Below, one piece after another: positions 35,914 to 42,226 of a DNA stretch of 61,968 nt (the stretch's first letter is position 1; each line of letters opens with the position of its first letter). The stretch is from a virus. The stretch is taken from positions 1 to 61,968 of the IMG/VR virus record IMGVR_UViG_3300015371_000034, one strand, 5' to 3'. Both the position numbers and the translations under genes were made by a program. Below the pieces are notes generated by a model, which saw nothing but the letters and a program-made list of their open reading frames with translations, searched no databases and was not told the DNA's origin.

Positions 35914-36286
35914 CTCCGTCTTGTTGCCGCGAACTACCTTCCTTGTCGCCAGGAGCGGCTCCTTGTGCGATGGGATTTTGTCCGCCGCTAGGCTGTGCGC
36001 CAGCGGACCTCTGATTCGTTTCTCTGTCTTGGGCATAGAGGTAGAGACTGATTAGGATGTTGCCGAGTAGGTCCTCCAGGATTTCTTCGGGCTGCTCACC
36101 TTTGAGCGGCCTGCCCTCCCACATAGCCCTCTTGAGCTTGTACATCTTCCGATGCATGTCGCTGTACTGCCCTGCGAGTCCCAGCTCATTGAAGACATCA
36201 CCGTAGTCAACGGACTTCGTCAGGAAGCGTTGCACTACTTTGCCCAGAATGCGCTCCGTCATAATTTTGTACGGGTTCAGCCCCAT
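35885..36286 (-). CDS. DUF1599-like nucleotide-modification-associated protein (133 aa)
   Basis: ATG 36286 follows AAAGGAGTACG. The core DYGDVFNELGLAGQYSDMHR with KMYKLKRAMWEG and EEILEDLLGNILISLYL resembles DUF1599 (nucleotide modification associated domain 1), a family often near phage base-modification genes. The C-terminal 45 residues are Gln/Ser/Gly-rich and likely disordered. It overlaps the DnaE start by 29 bases. Confidence 0.62.
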   Translation of the reverse strand: MGLNPYKIMTERILGKVVQRFLTKSVDYGDVFNELGLAGQYSDMHRKMYKLKRAMWEGRPLKGEQPEEILEDLLGNILISLYLYAQDRETNQRSAGAQPSGGQNPIAQGAAPGDKEGSSRQQDGDAIQELASS

Positions 36287-36929
36287 CGTACTCCTTTCTC
36301 CAGCGTTTGATGCGTTCGTTGATAAACCTGCCCGCCATGGCGAGGTTCGACGCCTCTGTGTACCAGCCGGTCGCTCTATTGTATGATTGCTTGCGCAAGA
36401 TCGGCACTCGGATGCCGAACACCTGCTCTGCTTCCAGAACCTCCTCGTGTAGATCATCAAGTACGGCGCAGACGCGCTCTGGGCCGACGAGTTGGGCGAG
36501 TTTTCTGTATTTGTGTCCGTCGTAGATCAAGTAGTCGTACGGAATGTAGTTGCGGCGCAGCCATTCGCGCGTGTCGGGGTCGATATTGTCGTGCCTGATG
36601 TACGGGCGCGTTGTAGTTACCCATAGCTCGGCCCCGGCTGCCTGGATGCCCCGGCAGAGTTCCTTGGCTTCTGGGTACACCGGCATAGTGCGCTTCAGTC
36701 CGCCCTGGCGATAGGCGAGTTTGATGTCGTGCCATACGTCTGCTGTGCAGCGGTAGTTAGTGCAGAACCACTCCTTGAACGGTTGATTGCCGACGTAGTG
36801 ATCTTTGACTTGCTGGTTGAGGTAGTTGCTGGCGAATTCGAGGAAGTGCTGATGATACATCCCCATCGTGCCATCGATGTCTACGGCGACGACTGGCTTG
36901 ACTTCACGGTTGCAGTTTGTGCAACGCAA
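36207..36929 (-). CDS. HAD-type phosphatase/nucleotidase with N-terminal zinc motif (240 aa)
   Basis: TTG 36929 is preceded by GGAGG at ideal distance, giving LRCTNCNREVKPVVAVDIDG at the N-terminus. DIDGT is HAD motif I, ELWVTTTRPYIR motif II and AVLDDLHEEVLEAEQ motif IV. HAD nucleotidases of this sort remove phosphate from (deoxy)nucleotides. A CTNC pair before motif I may bind zinc. The gene overlaps both the 2-deoxyribosyltransferase-like and the DUF1599-like genes. Confidence 0.68.
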   Translation of the reverse strand: MRCTNCNREVKPVVAVDIDGTMGMYHQHFLEFASNYLNQQVKDHYVGNQPFKEWFCTNYRCTADVWHDIKLAYRQGGLKRTMPVYPEAKELCRGIQAAGAELWVTTTRPYIRHDNIDPDTREWLRRNYIPYDYLIYDGHKYRKLAQLVGPERVCAVLDDLHEEVLEAEQVFGIRVPILRKQSYNRATGWYTEASNLAMAGRFINERIKRWRKEYDGAEPVQNYDGAHSGQSSATLPDEVR

Positions 36930-37314
36930 TGATTTCCTCCAAGCACGATTTGAGGTCAGGGTAACAGGGTGCCATCGAGTGGAAGGCATGCTCGCGCCTG
37001 CCGATGATGTATACAGGCTTCTGGGTGCCAAGGCAGTAGCCGAACTCGGCGTGCCGTCCGCCACGACCCTTTGCTGGGCGTTCCCTGCTGCTGAACATCA
37101 AAACGGCATCTGCTTCATCTATGTCTGCTAGGTCATTCGTGGCAAACTGAAGCGCCGGTCCCTCTGGGCTCAGCTCCCAGTCGTTCGTTACGTCAGCCTC
37201 GTGCTCCTGGGAGTGCCAACGGCTCGTCACTTGGTGGCCGTTTTGTTGAAGATAGCGTGCTTCTCTGTTCAGTTCGTCACGCCGCTTAAAGGAAGCTGCC
37301 AGGTAAAATTTCAT
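36904..37314 (-). CDS. Nucleoside 2-deoxyribosyltransferase-like protein (136 aa)
   Basis: The start KFYLAASFKRRDELNREARY and the blocks DIDEADAVLMFSS and GGRHAEFGYCLGTQKPVYII match the nucleoside 2-deoxyribosyltransferase/DUF4406 fold. The Glu in HAEFGYCLG is the candidate nucleophile. Such enzymes cleave or exchange bases on deoxynucleosides or nucleotides. In this cluster it may salvage or divert a base for DNA modification. Confidence 0.7.
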   Translation of the reverse strand: MKFYLAASFKRRDELNREARYLQQNGHQVTSRWHSQEHEADVTNDWELSPEGPALQFATNDLADIDEADAVLMFSSRERPAKGRGGRHAEFGYCLGTQKPVYIIGRREHAFHSMAPCYPDLKSCLEEIIALHKLQP

Positions 37315-37466
37315 GCGTTTAGCGCTGCGATGAATTCGGCTTTGGCTTTGTCTGTTAGTTCACGGATCGTATTCTCAATGTTAGGCTTGCCTGTCACAAT
37401 GTGCTCGATCTTCACAATCCTGATCTCGTTGTCGTTGTGCTCGAATGTGATCTCGACTCTGATCAT
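37311..37466 (-). CDS. Small hypothetical protein (51 aa)
   Basis: The frame from ATG 37466 encodes MIRVEITFEHNDNEIRIVKI followed by a helix ending AKAEFIAALNA. Its TGA overlaps the next ATG (ATGA), which supports real translation. A beta-beta-alpha pattern is suggested. No family known. Confidence 0.55.
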   Translation of the reverse strand: MIRVEITFEHNDNEIRIVKIEHIVTGKPNIENTIRELTDKAKAEFIAALNA

Positions 37467-37468
37467 AA

Positions 37469-37570
37469 TTAGAGAAAGATGATCGTTATGATTACGAGGA
37501 AGGCGATCACTGCGAGCAGGGCTGCTGCTCTGGGCAGCATTGACGTCTTGCTCGTGATTGGTTCGGCCAT
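37469..37570 (-). CDS. 33-residue membrane peptide
   Basis: ATG 37570, after AAGGGAT, opens a frame with a polar dozen residues (MAEPITSKTSML) and one membrane helix of about 20 residues (AAALLAVIAFLVIITIIFL). It sits just behind another small membrane protein. Possibly a host-membrane-targeted early peptide. Confidence 0.5.
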   Translation of the reverse strand: MAEPITSKTSMLPRAAALLAVIAFLVIITIIFL

Positions 37571-37575
37571 ATCCC

Positions 37576-37800
37576 TTACTTCAGGCCGAGGCTCGTCAGC
37601 AGAGCCGCTATGATTGCTGCCGCCGCTATTGCCCACAATGCTCTGTTGTTCCATGTTAGTTGACCTCCGAGTTCAACAAGTGCAGCGTATACTCCACGTG
37701 GCCCGTGCAGTTCAAACTCGTGCTTATCCGCCAACCTTGCAACTCTTTCGAGTTCTTTCATTGTCTCTTCAAGTCGTTCTTCATGACTCTTTGCTGGCAT
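37576..37800 (-). CDS. Small helix-plus-membrane protein (74 aa)
   Basis: After a good site (GGGGGAAAGT), the 74 residues form a charged helix (SHEERLEETMKELERVARL), a short middle part, then one C-terminal membrane helix (RALWAIAAAAIIAALLTSLG). This resembles a tail-anchored or holin-like early protein. Function unknown. Confidence 0.58.
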   Translation of the reverse strand: MPAKSHEERLEETMKELERVARLADKHEFELHGPRGVYAALVELGGQLTWNNRALWAIAAAAIIAALLTSLGLK

Positions 37801-37862
37801 ACTTTCCCCCGTCGTTACAGTGAATGGTCCTTCCGTTGATCGTAACCCAATCGGTGACTCGG

Positions 37863-38036
37863 CTATCTTGACTTAGCTCCTCTGCCTCCCTGTCGGTAGG
37901 CATAAATCGTGATAGCAGGGTCAGTAAGAACGAAGTGACGGCCATTGTAGTAGACTCCGGCCATGTAGAATTTGTCTGGTTGAGGGTCTAGTTTGTTCGC
38001 TGCTTTCCTGAGTATCGTGGCGATACGTTTTTTCAC
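37863..38036 (-). CDS. Small basic hypothetical protein (57 aa)
   Basis: GTG 38036 follows a perfect AGGAGG site (MKKRIATILRKAANKL...). The rest is beta-like (YMAGVYYNGRHFVLTDP). It lies directly downstream of the 38-bp element at 38054-38092, whose TACATT would place a transcript start about 15 bases before the ribosome site. It therefore probably heads its own transcript. Confidence 0.6.
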   Translation of the reverse strand: MKKRIATILRKAANKLDPQPDKFYMAGVYYNGRHFVLTDPAITIYAYRQGGRGAKSR

Positions 38037-38053
38037 TAAACCTCCTGTATTGG

Positions 38054-38092
38054 TTTTGAATGTAGAACACAAAAATTATCCTGATCCTGCGC
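38054..38092 (-). promoter_or_regulatory. 38-bp AT-rich element, copy A (probable promoter/control site)
   Basis: Read on the minus strand it is GCGCAGGATCAGGATAATTT followed by TTGTGTTCTACATTCAAAA. Five close copies lie at 58165-58204 and 58933-59163. TACATT (38059-38064) resembles a -10 box and the AGGAGG/GTG of the next gene follows at once. The -35 position reads GGATCA rather than TTGACA, so a regulator or phage factor may be needed. Confidence 0.6.
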
Positions 38093-38877
38093 TATGCTGA
38101 GGCCAGTAGCTCAATCTGACGCAACGTCTGTTCAAAGGCGTGGTGCGTCAGAACGCCGCGTTTCCACGTACCCATGCGTCCTGCTCTGACGACGTTAGGG
38201 TGGCAGTCACAGCTTGTATCGACGACCTTAAACCCTGGCTCCCAGATTTTGTTTATGTGCAAGTGTGGTCCAGATCGCGCCTCCGCGCTTGGGTATCCAA
38301 AAATGTTGCTGGCACGATACCAGTCATAATCCCAGGTGCCGTTGTATACCACCCAGTTATCAGGCACCTTATAAAATGGCCGGAAGTCGAAGTCAAGCTG
38401 CTTCCGCACCAAGATGTTTACTGACTCGAACGAGTGCCGGTCTGGCTTCAGGCAGATCGCCCAGGCTGGAATCGTGCTGATAACCAGATCGAACTGTGTT
38501 GTGATTTCTTGCACTTCCGACGGACTGATCCGCCAGTCAATAATCCTGTGCTCGAATTTAGCCCAGGCAGCATCGTATGTAGAGCGTAGGTCCCAAGCCG
38601 GTTGCACGGCGACGACGCGATCCCACGATGTCGGCATTGTTGCCAGCCCGTAGACACGCTCCGCATAGACCTCCGGTAGTCCGACCCGGAACGTATAGAT
38701 ATCGGTGGCAGGAGCCTGGGAACTAAGCTCGGGGATGGGCTGATGCAGATACTGTGCGCCGTAGATGACTGACTTCTGCTTCTTGCTGATGATCGTAGGC
38801 CTGATCCCGTGCAGGCTAAGCGCCTGTGCGGCGAACAACCCGGCAGGTCCACAACCCAGAACCGCTACTTCTGGCAT
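38092..38877 (-). CDS. FAD/NAD(P)-binding oxidoreductase-like protein (261 aa)
   Basis: The N-terminus PEVAVLGCGPAGLFAAQALS is a clear dinucleotide-binding GxGxxG Rossmann motif, followed by an acidic/basic strand end (TIISKKQK). A later FDLVISTIPAWAICL matches the second glycine-lacking motif of flavoproteins. The substrate is unknown. Its neighbourhood with ThyX-like, 2-deoxyribosyltransferase-like and glycosyltransferase genes suggests a nucleotide or base substrate. Confidence 0.68.
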   Translation of the reverse strand: MPEVAVLGCGPAGLFAAQALSLHGIRPTIISKKQKSVIYGAQYLHQPIPELSSQAPATDIYTFRVGLPEVYAERVYGLATMPTSWDRVVAVQPAWDLRSTYDAAWAKFEHRIIDWRISPSEVQEITTQFDLVISTIPAWAICLKPDRHSFESVNILVRKQLDFDFRPFYKVPDNWVVYNGTWDYDWYRASNIFGYPSAEARSGPHLHINKIWEPGFKVVDTSCDCHPNVVRAGRMGTWKRGVLTHHAFEQTLRQIELLASA

Positions 38878-39200
38878 AGCGCTACCGCACCGTCGACGAT
38901 GCTGTCGATATATGCGACTTTGTCGGGCCTCGCCATCGGCCCATCCCTAAAACTCGTCTCATGTTCGAACCCCGCTCCCCAAACCAATGCCGTTACGACA
39001 TTATCGAAATGATTCCAAAGAACCTCGACGTTAATATCATCGCTAAGCGCAACCCGCAGCTTGGCGTAGAGCAGGCGTCCTGAATCAAGCGGCCGCCTGA
39101 GAGCGAACGCCTGCTCTGACTCGTAGAAGTCACGACCGTAGACAAAAATACGGCTCAGGTCCGTGGCTTCCGACATCTTCTCGCCAATACGAATTTCCAT
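38865..39200 (-). CDS. Hypothetical protein (111 aa)
   Basis: The start ATG 39200 (MEIRIGEKMSEATDLSRIFV) is chosen over upstream frame extension that runs into the hairpin at 39211-39249. The second half has INVEVLWNHFDNVVTALVWG. It overlaps the flavoprotein start by 13 bases and may work with it. No family recognised. Confidence 0.55.
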   Translation of the reverse strand: MEIRIGEKMSEATDLSRIFVYGRDFYESEQAFALRRPLDSGRLLYAKLRVALSDDINVEVLWNHFDNVVTALVWGAGFEHETSFRDGPMARPDKVAYIDSIVDGAVALCQK

Positions 39201-39210
39201 AACAGAGGGC

Positions 39211-39249
39211 GGGGCCGGACAGCGGAGGGTATGATTGCTGTCCGGCCCC
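39211..39249 (-). terminator. Strong hairpin downstream of the SSB-like gene
   Basis: GGGGCCGGACAG (39211-39222) and CTGTCCGGCCCC (39238-39249) form a perfect 12-bp stem with 15-nt loop, 8 bases beyond the stop at 39257 on the minus strand. There is no T-run. It likely ends, attenuates or protects the SSB-like transcript. Confidence 0.6.
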
Positions 39250-39256
39250 ACGTTTG

Positions 39257-40027
39257 TTAGACGGGCTCTTCCACGTCGTCGGTGCGGAGGCGGGCCACTA
39301 GGACGCTGCGCTTGCCGGTGGTCTGAAGCTCGCGGTCCTTCAACTCCTGCTTCAGCTCCTTGATCGACATGTCGTCGTAGTTGTCCTCTTCCTCCTCAGC
39401 CTCAGGCTCTTCTTCCTCCTCCTCCTCTTCCTCGTCAGGCTCCTCCTCCTCTTCCTCTTCGTCACCCTCCATCTCCTGGATGGCGGCGCGCAGGTCGTCG
39501 TCGGACATCGACTTGAGGACCTTGACTTCGAGTTCGTTCTCCTTGATGTACGCCTTCAACTCGGCGCGGCTCATCTCGTCCAGCGAGCCGTTGCTGTCGT
39601 CCTCCTCCTCATCCTCTTCCTCGGCGTCCTGGGGAAGCGGCATCAGCTTGCCAATGTTGGGGCGGTAGTCGCCGTTCAGGTCGGTGCCCTCACGCAGCCG
39701 CGCCAGGCACTCCTTGTTCTCGATCACTGCGAGGTTGCCGCCCTTGGGCTTCAGGCCGAATGCCGCCACGAGTTCCTTCAAGCGGCGCGCCCAGTTCGCG
39801 TTGGGATCGACTGGTGCGTAGTACCAGAGTCTGCCGTAGGTTTCCTTCAGCTTCTTGCCGTTGGCGTCCTTCGTCGGCTGGAAGATGACCTCGTACTGCT
39901 GGCTGTCTCCGGCCTTGTTGGACTTCTGTTCGATGCTCTCGCAGCGCAGATAGTACAGACCGACGGGGGCCTGTTTGAAGTCGCCCTCGACTCCTGACAC
40001 ATCGCCATACTTCAAGACCTTCGCCAC
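39257..40027 (-). CDS. Single-stranded DNA-binding-like protein with acidic tail and SAP-like motifs (256 aa)
   Basis: Residues 1-130 look like the OB-type ssDNA-binding domain of actinophage DUF669/SSB-like proteins (VEGDFKQAPVGLYYLRCESI, YEVIFQPTKDANGKKLKETY). Two helical SAP/Rho-N-like motifs follow (MSRAELKAYIKENELEVKVL and MSIKELKQELKDRELQTTGK), separated by a stretch of about 50 residues that is mostly Glu. The acidic region may recruit replication proteins, as SSB tails do. The Sak4-like ATPase gene immediately upstream supports a recombination/replication role. Confidence 0.65.
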   Translation of the reverse strand: MAKVLKYGDVSGVEGDFKQAPVGLYYLRCESIEQKSNKAGDSQQYEVIFQPTKDANGKKLKETYGRLWYYAPVDPNANWARRLKELVAAFGLKPKGGNLAVIENKECLARLREGTDLNGDYRPNIGKLMPLPQDAEEEDEEEDDSNGSLDEMSRAELKAYIKENELEVKVLKSMSDDDLRAAIQEMEGDEEEEEEEPDEEEEEEEEEPEAEEEEDNYDDMSIKELKQELKDRELQTTGKRSVLVARLRTDDVEEPV

Positions 40028-40812
40028 TACTTAACCACTCCCTTCTTGGCGCGCCTGCGCCGGTTGATTGGGCGAACGTTGCTGTTCGCGGCCCGCTTAC
40101 GGTTGATAGCGTCTTCCAGCTTGGGGATTGTCGGATTGAGCATGAAGCCCTTGTCCGTGCAATCAAACTGGTCTTTGGCGTAGATGTGCTCTGTCTCGTT
40201 CAGTTGCAGCCTCCTGGTTCCCTTCGATGTAACTGTGCCAAAGGCGACGACGTTGGTATATCCGCATACCTTCATCGCCATGTTCTTACCCTGCACCCAA
40301 GGCATCATCTTGCGGTCGATTTCCTCATCCTCAGGGGACGGACTTAGCTCAGCGGGCCAAGCGGTGATACCGAAATTGAATGCCCCAGTATCGGATAGAG
40401 TCGCCATATCTCGAACCCAACGCCCGAGCCGCTGCATGTTGATCCAGTAGTCGCCCTTGTCGAGTCCCCAGCGCTTGCGCGCAGGCTTCTCGATGATGAT
40501 GGTCTCCCAAAGGTCGTCGAGCCCGATGTCCTGGTAAGATGAGATGCTATCGAGCCAGACCCAGTCGTAGTTATCAGCTCCTTCGTGTCGACAATGCTCG
40601 AAGACATCCTCCATAGCCGTCCAGTCGCGCACTACCCATTGCTTATGTCGCGGCTTATCTTCAGGTAGGATGCTGTCAGTGTAATCGACCGGCGGACGAA
40701 TGAAGAGGGCGTGCCCTGGCGATGTACCGGCGAGCCGGGTCTTTCCCCAGCCCGATGGCGCGACCAGGAAGAGCTTGATGCTCTGGCTATCGGTCAACGG
40801 GACGGCGGGCAT
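40027..40812 (-). CDS. Sak4-like RecA-fold ATPase (261 aa)
   Basis: Walker A is APSGWGKTRLAG near residue 20; DNYDWVWLDSISSY is the Walker B region. Phage Sak4-type ATPases promote single-strand annealing with an SSB, which here is encoded immediately downstream. The C-terminus is strongly basic (NRKRAANSNVRPINRRRRAK), fit for DNA contact. A 54-residue gene overlaps its start. Confidence 0.75.
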   Translation of the reverse strand: MPAVPLTDSQSIKLFLVAPSGWGKTRLAGTSPGHALFIRPPVDYTDSILPEDKPRHKQWVVRDWTAMEDVFEHCRHEGADNYDWVWLDSISSYQDIGLDDLWETIIIEKPARKRWGLDKGDYWINMQRLGRWVRDMATLSDTGAFNFGITAWPAELSPSPEDEEIDRKMMPWVQGKNMAMKVCGYTNVVAFGTVTSKGTRRLQLNETEHIYAKDQFDCTDKGFMLNPTIPKLEDAINRKRAANSNVRPINRRRRAKKGVVK

Positions 40813-40958
40813 AGCTTCAAGATCAACTTTCTGTGGTTGAATTCATCTTTTGATTTAGGCGGATACCTGATCCAATCGTCAAATTGCCTTTCAGTTATCA
40901 GACCTTCTTGAAGGGCATTTTCAAGCTGCTCCCGATATATCTCACCCAAGGTTCTCAC
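40794..40958 (-). CDS. Small helical protein (54 aa)
   Basis: GTG 40958 overlaps the TAG of the nuclease gene by one base and the end overlaps the ATPase start by 19 bases. The product is MRTLGEIYREQLENALQEGL and so on, a helical charged protein with QFDDWIRYPP. Tight overlap on both sides supports it. It may be a subunit or adaptor of the recombination pair. Confidence 0.6.
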   Translation of the reverse strand: MRTLGEIYREQLENALQEGLITERQFDDWIRYPPKSKDEFNHRKLILKLCPPSR

Positions 40959-41947
40959 TACCTGCGCTCCACTCTTTCGTGAGCGTCGTACGGCTCCCAG
41001 CGCACGAACGCTGCTCTCTTGAATGCCTCCCAGTCATTGCCAGTCTCGTGCAGCTCACACATATCGCGGAAGCTACAGAACTTGCAGTTGGGGAAGAATT
41101 GTGGGCCGGGGTTCTTGTAGACGTGCAGGTCAGGGCGCTTGCGCGCCTCCAGCATGTCTCTGATCTCGTTGCGGACGCGCTGCTTGACGCGCTCCGCTTC
41201 TACGTCACCACGGAAGGTTAGCTGTCGGTCAAAGTACGGCGGCGGCTGTCGCTTACTAATGGAGCCGTTCTTGTTGAGACGACGACCCTGCTCGTCCCAC
41301 TGACCGTCGTCCTGCCTCATGGCTTTGCGCAGCCAGTTGTAGATGATGCCGTCGAGCCGCTCATCTTGCTTGAGGAAGCCGTGTAGCCTTAGCCAGCGAG
41401 GACCGTATGTCCAGTAGGCTCCCACCTGCTCATCCATCGGCAGCGCAGCGCCGCTGATCGCAGTAGTTGTCTTGTGCTCTGCGAAGCGGATTTTGTTTGT
41501 GGGCAGATGCAGCCAGACCCCGTCGATGGTTCCTACATAGTAGACCTTCTGGCCGTCAATCCTGCCAATTGGTAGCTGGAAAGTCTGCTCGCTACTGATG
41601 ATGTAATACTCTTTGTCGATTTCCTGCCAGTGCTCGACGTAGCGGTTCAGCATATCAATGCCAAGCTCCCGCATATCAACGACTTTGTCTTCCTCCCAGA
41701 TGCTTGTATCCTGTTCGTCTGAGAGTTTCTCGCACAATTGCTCGAAAGTGGTGGTCGGATGCGGACCGCGCTTGCGCCCCTCCTGGTAGTACGCGGCCAA
41801 AGCCTGGTGAACTAGATCGCCAAAGACCAGCTTTGTATCGGTAGTCGGCGGCTTCAGACGCTCGACGTATGCCCACTGCCACTTCTGCCTGCACGTCAGG
41901 AACGCTTGGCGTTCTGATGTCCGGACAAGTATCGCTCCATTTTTCAA
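40958..41947 (-). CDS. PD-(D/E)XK exonuclease, RecB/Cas4-like (329 aa)
   Basis: TTG 41947 follows GGGGAGGAATTT. Motifs: TCRQKWQWAY near the start, GDLVHQALAAYY, then GTIDGVW and RFAEHKTTTA, which are the DGxW/ExK nuclease core. A C-terminal CKFCSFRDMCELHETG, with the early Cys, probably binds an iron-sulfur cluster as in Cas4/AddB. It would resect DNA ends for the annealing proteins downstream. Its leader carries a good promoter at 42042-42070. Confidence 0.82.
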   Translation of the reverse strand: MKNGAILVRTSERQAFLTCRQKWQWAYVERLKPPTTDTKLVFGDLVHQALAAYYQEGRKRGPHPTTTFEQLCEKLSDEQDTSIWEEDKVVDMRELGIDMLNRYVEHWQEIDKEYYIISSEQTFQLPIGRIDGQKVYYVGTIDGVWLHLPTNKIRFAEHKTTTAISGAALPMDEQVGAYWTYGPRWLRLHGFLKQDERLDGIIYNWLRKAMRQDDGQWDEQGRRLNKNGSISKRQPPPYFDRQLTFRGDVEAERVKQRVRNEIRDMLEARKRPDLHVYKNPGPQFFPNCKFCSFRDMCELHETGNDWEAFKRAAFVRWEPYDAHERVERR

Positions 41948-41951
41948 AATT

Positions 41952-41958
41952 CCTCCCC
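41952..41958 (-). repeat. GGGGAGG start-associated element (about ten copies)
   Basis: On the minus strand GCGGGGAGG is followed four bases later by TTG or CTG. Minus-strand copies are at 41952-41958, 45683-45689, 47449-47455, 49777-49783, 51360-51366, 52487-52493, 53189-53195 and 58218-58224. Plus-strand copies are at 58290-58296 and 58920-58926. A variant is at 47670-47676. Copies 41952, 45683 and 51360 directly serve as ribosome site for TTG genes; others are in non-coding DNA, so ribosome binding may not be the only use. Confidence 0.65.
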
Positions 41959-42041
41959 GCTCGTGGCCTCACAACCGTGGCAAATAGATTTTGGCGGGCC
42001 AGCATGTCCTGGTCAGGGTACACACCGACCCGCCGCTAGCA

Positions 42042-42070
42042 AGCCTAGCAGACGCGCGCTGTGAGCGCAA
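42042..42070 (-). promoter_or_regulatory. Promoter, TTGCGC-17-TAGGCT
   Basis: Minus strand: TTGCGC (42065-42070), 17-bp spacer, TAGGCT (42042-42047), with TGC before the -10. It lies in the 147-bp gap between 41948 and 42094 and points at the nuclease gene, leaving a leader of about 80 nt that ends in the GGGGAGG element. It belongs to the same family as promoters at 47149, 53106 and 58884. Confidence 0.7.
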
Positions 42071-42094
42071 GTCTCGCGCATCGCGCGATGCAGG

Positions 42095-42226
42095 CTACTC
42101 CTTTCCTGTCGACACCATCCAGATTGACAGGATGCCGACCCAGAAGATAGTTGTGTGATTGAGTGGCAGCCCGAGTGCCAGGGCGATCCCGAGCAACAGT
42201 ATCCAGGCTGCCATATGCTCAACCAT
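42095..42226 (-). CDS. 43-residue membrane protein
   Basis: ATG 42226 overlaps the helicase stop. The frame, MVEHMAAWILLLGIALALGL followed by PLNHTTIFWVGILSIWMVST, has two membrane helices and a short charged end (GKE). It is a credible small inner-membrane protein, perhaps affecting the host envelope early in infection. Confidence 0.58.
   Translation of the reverse strand: MVEHMAAWILLLGIALALGLPLNHTTIFWVGILSIWMVSTGKE

Noticed and set aside
40958-41947. CRISPR Cas4
   Set aside because: The nuclease is Cas4/RecB-like with a probable iron-sulfur site, but no other cas gene or array exists; recombination partners lie next to it.
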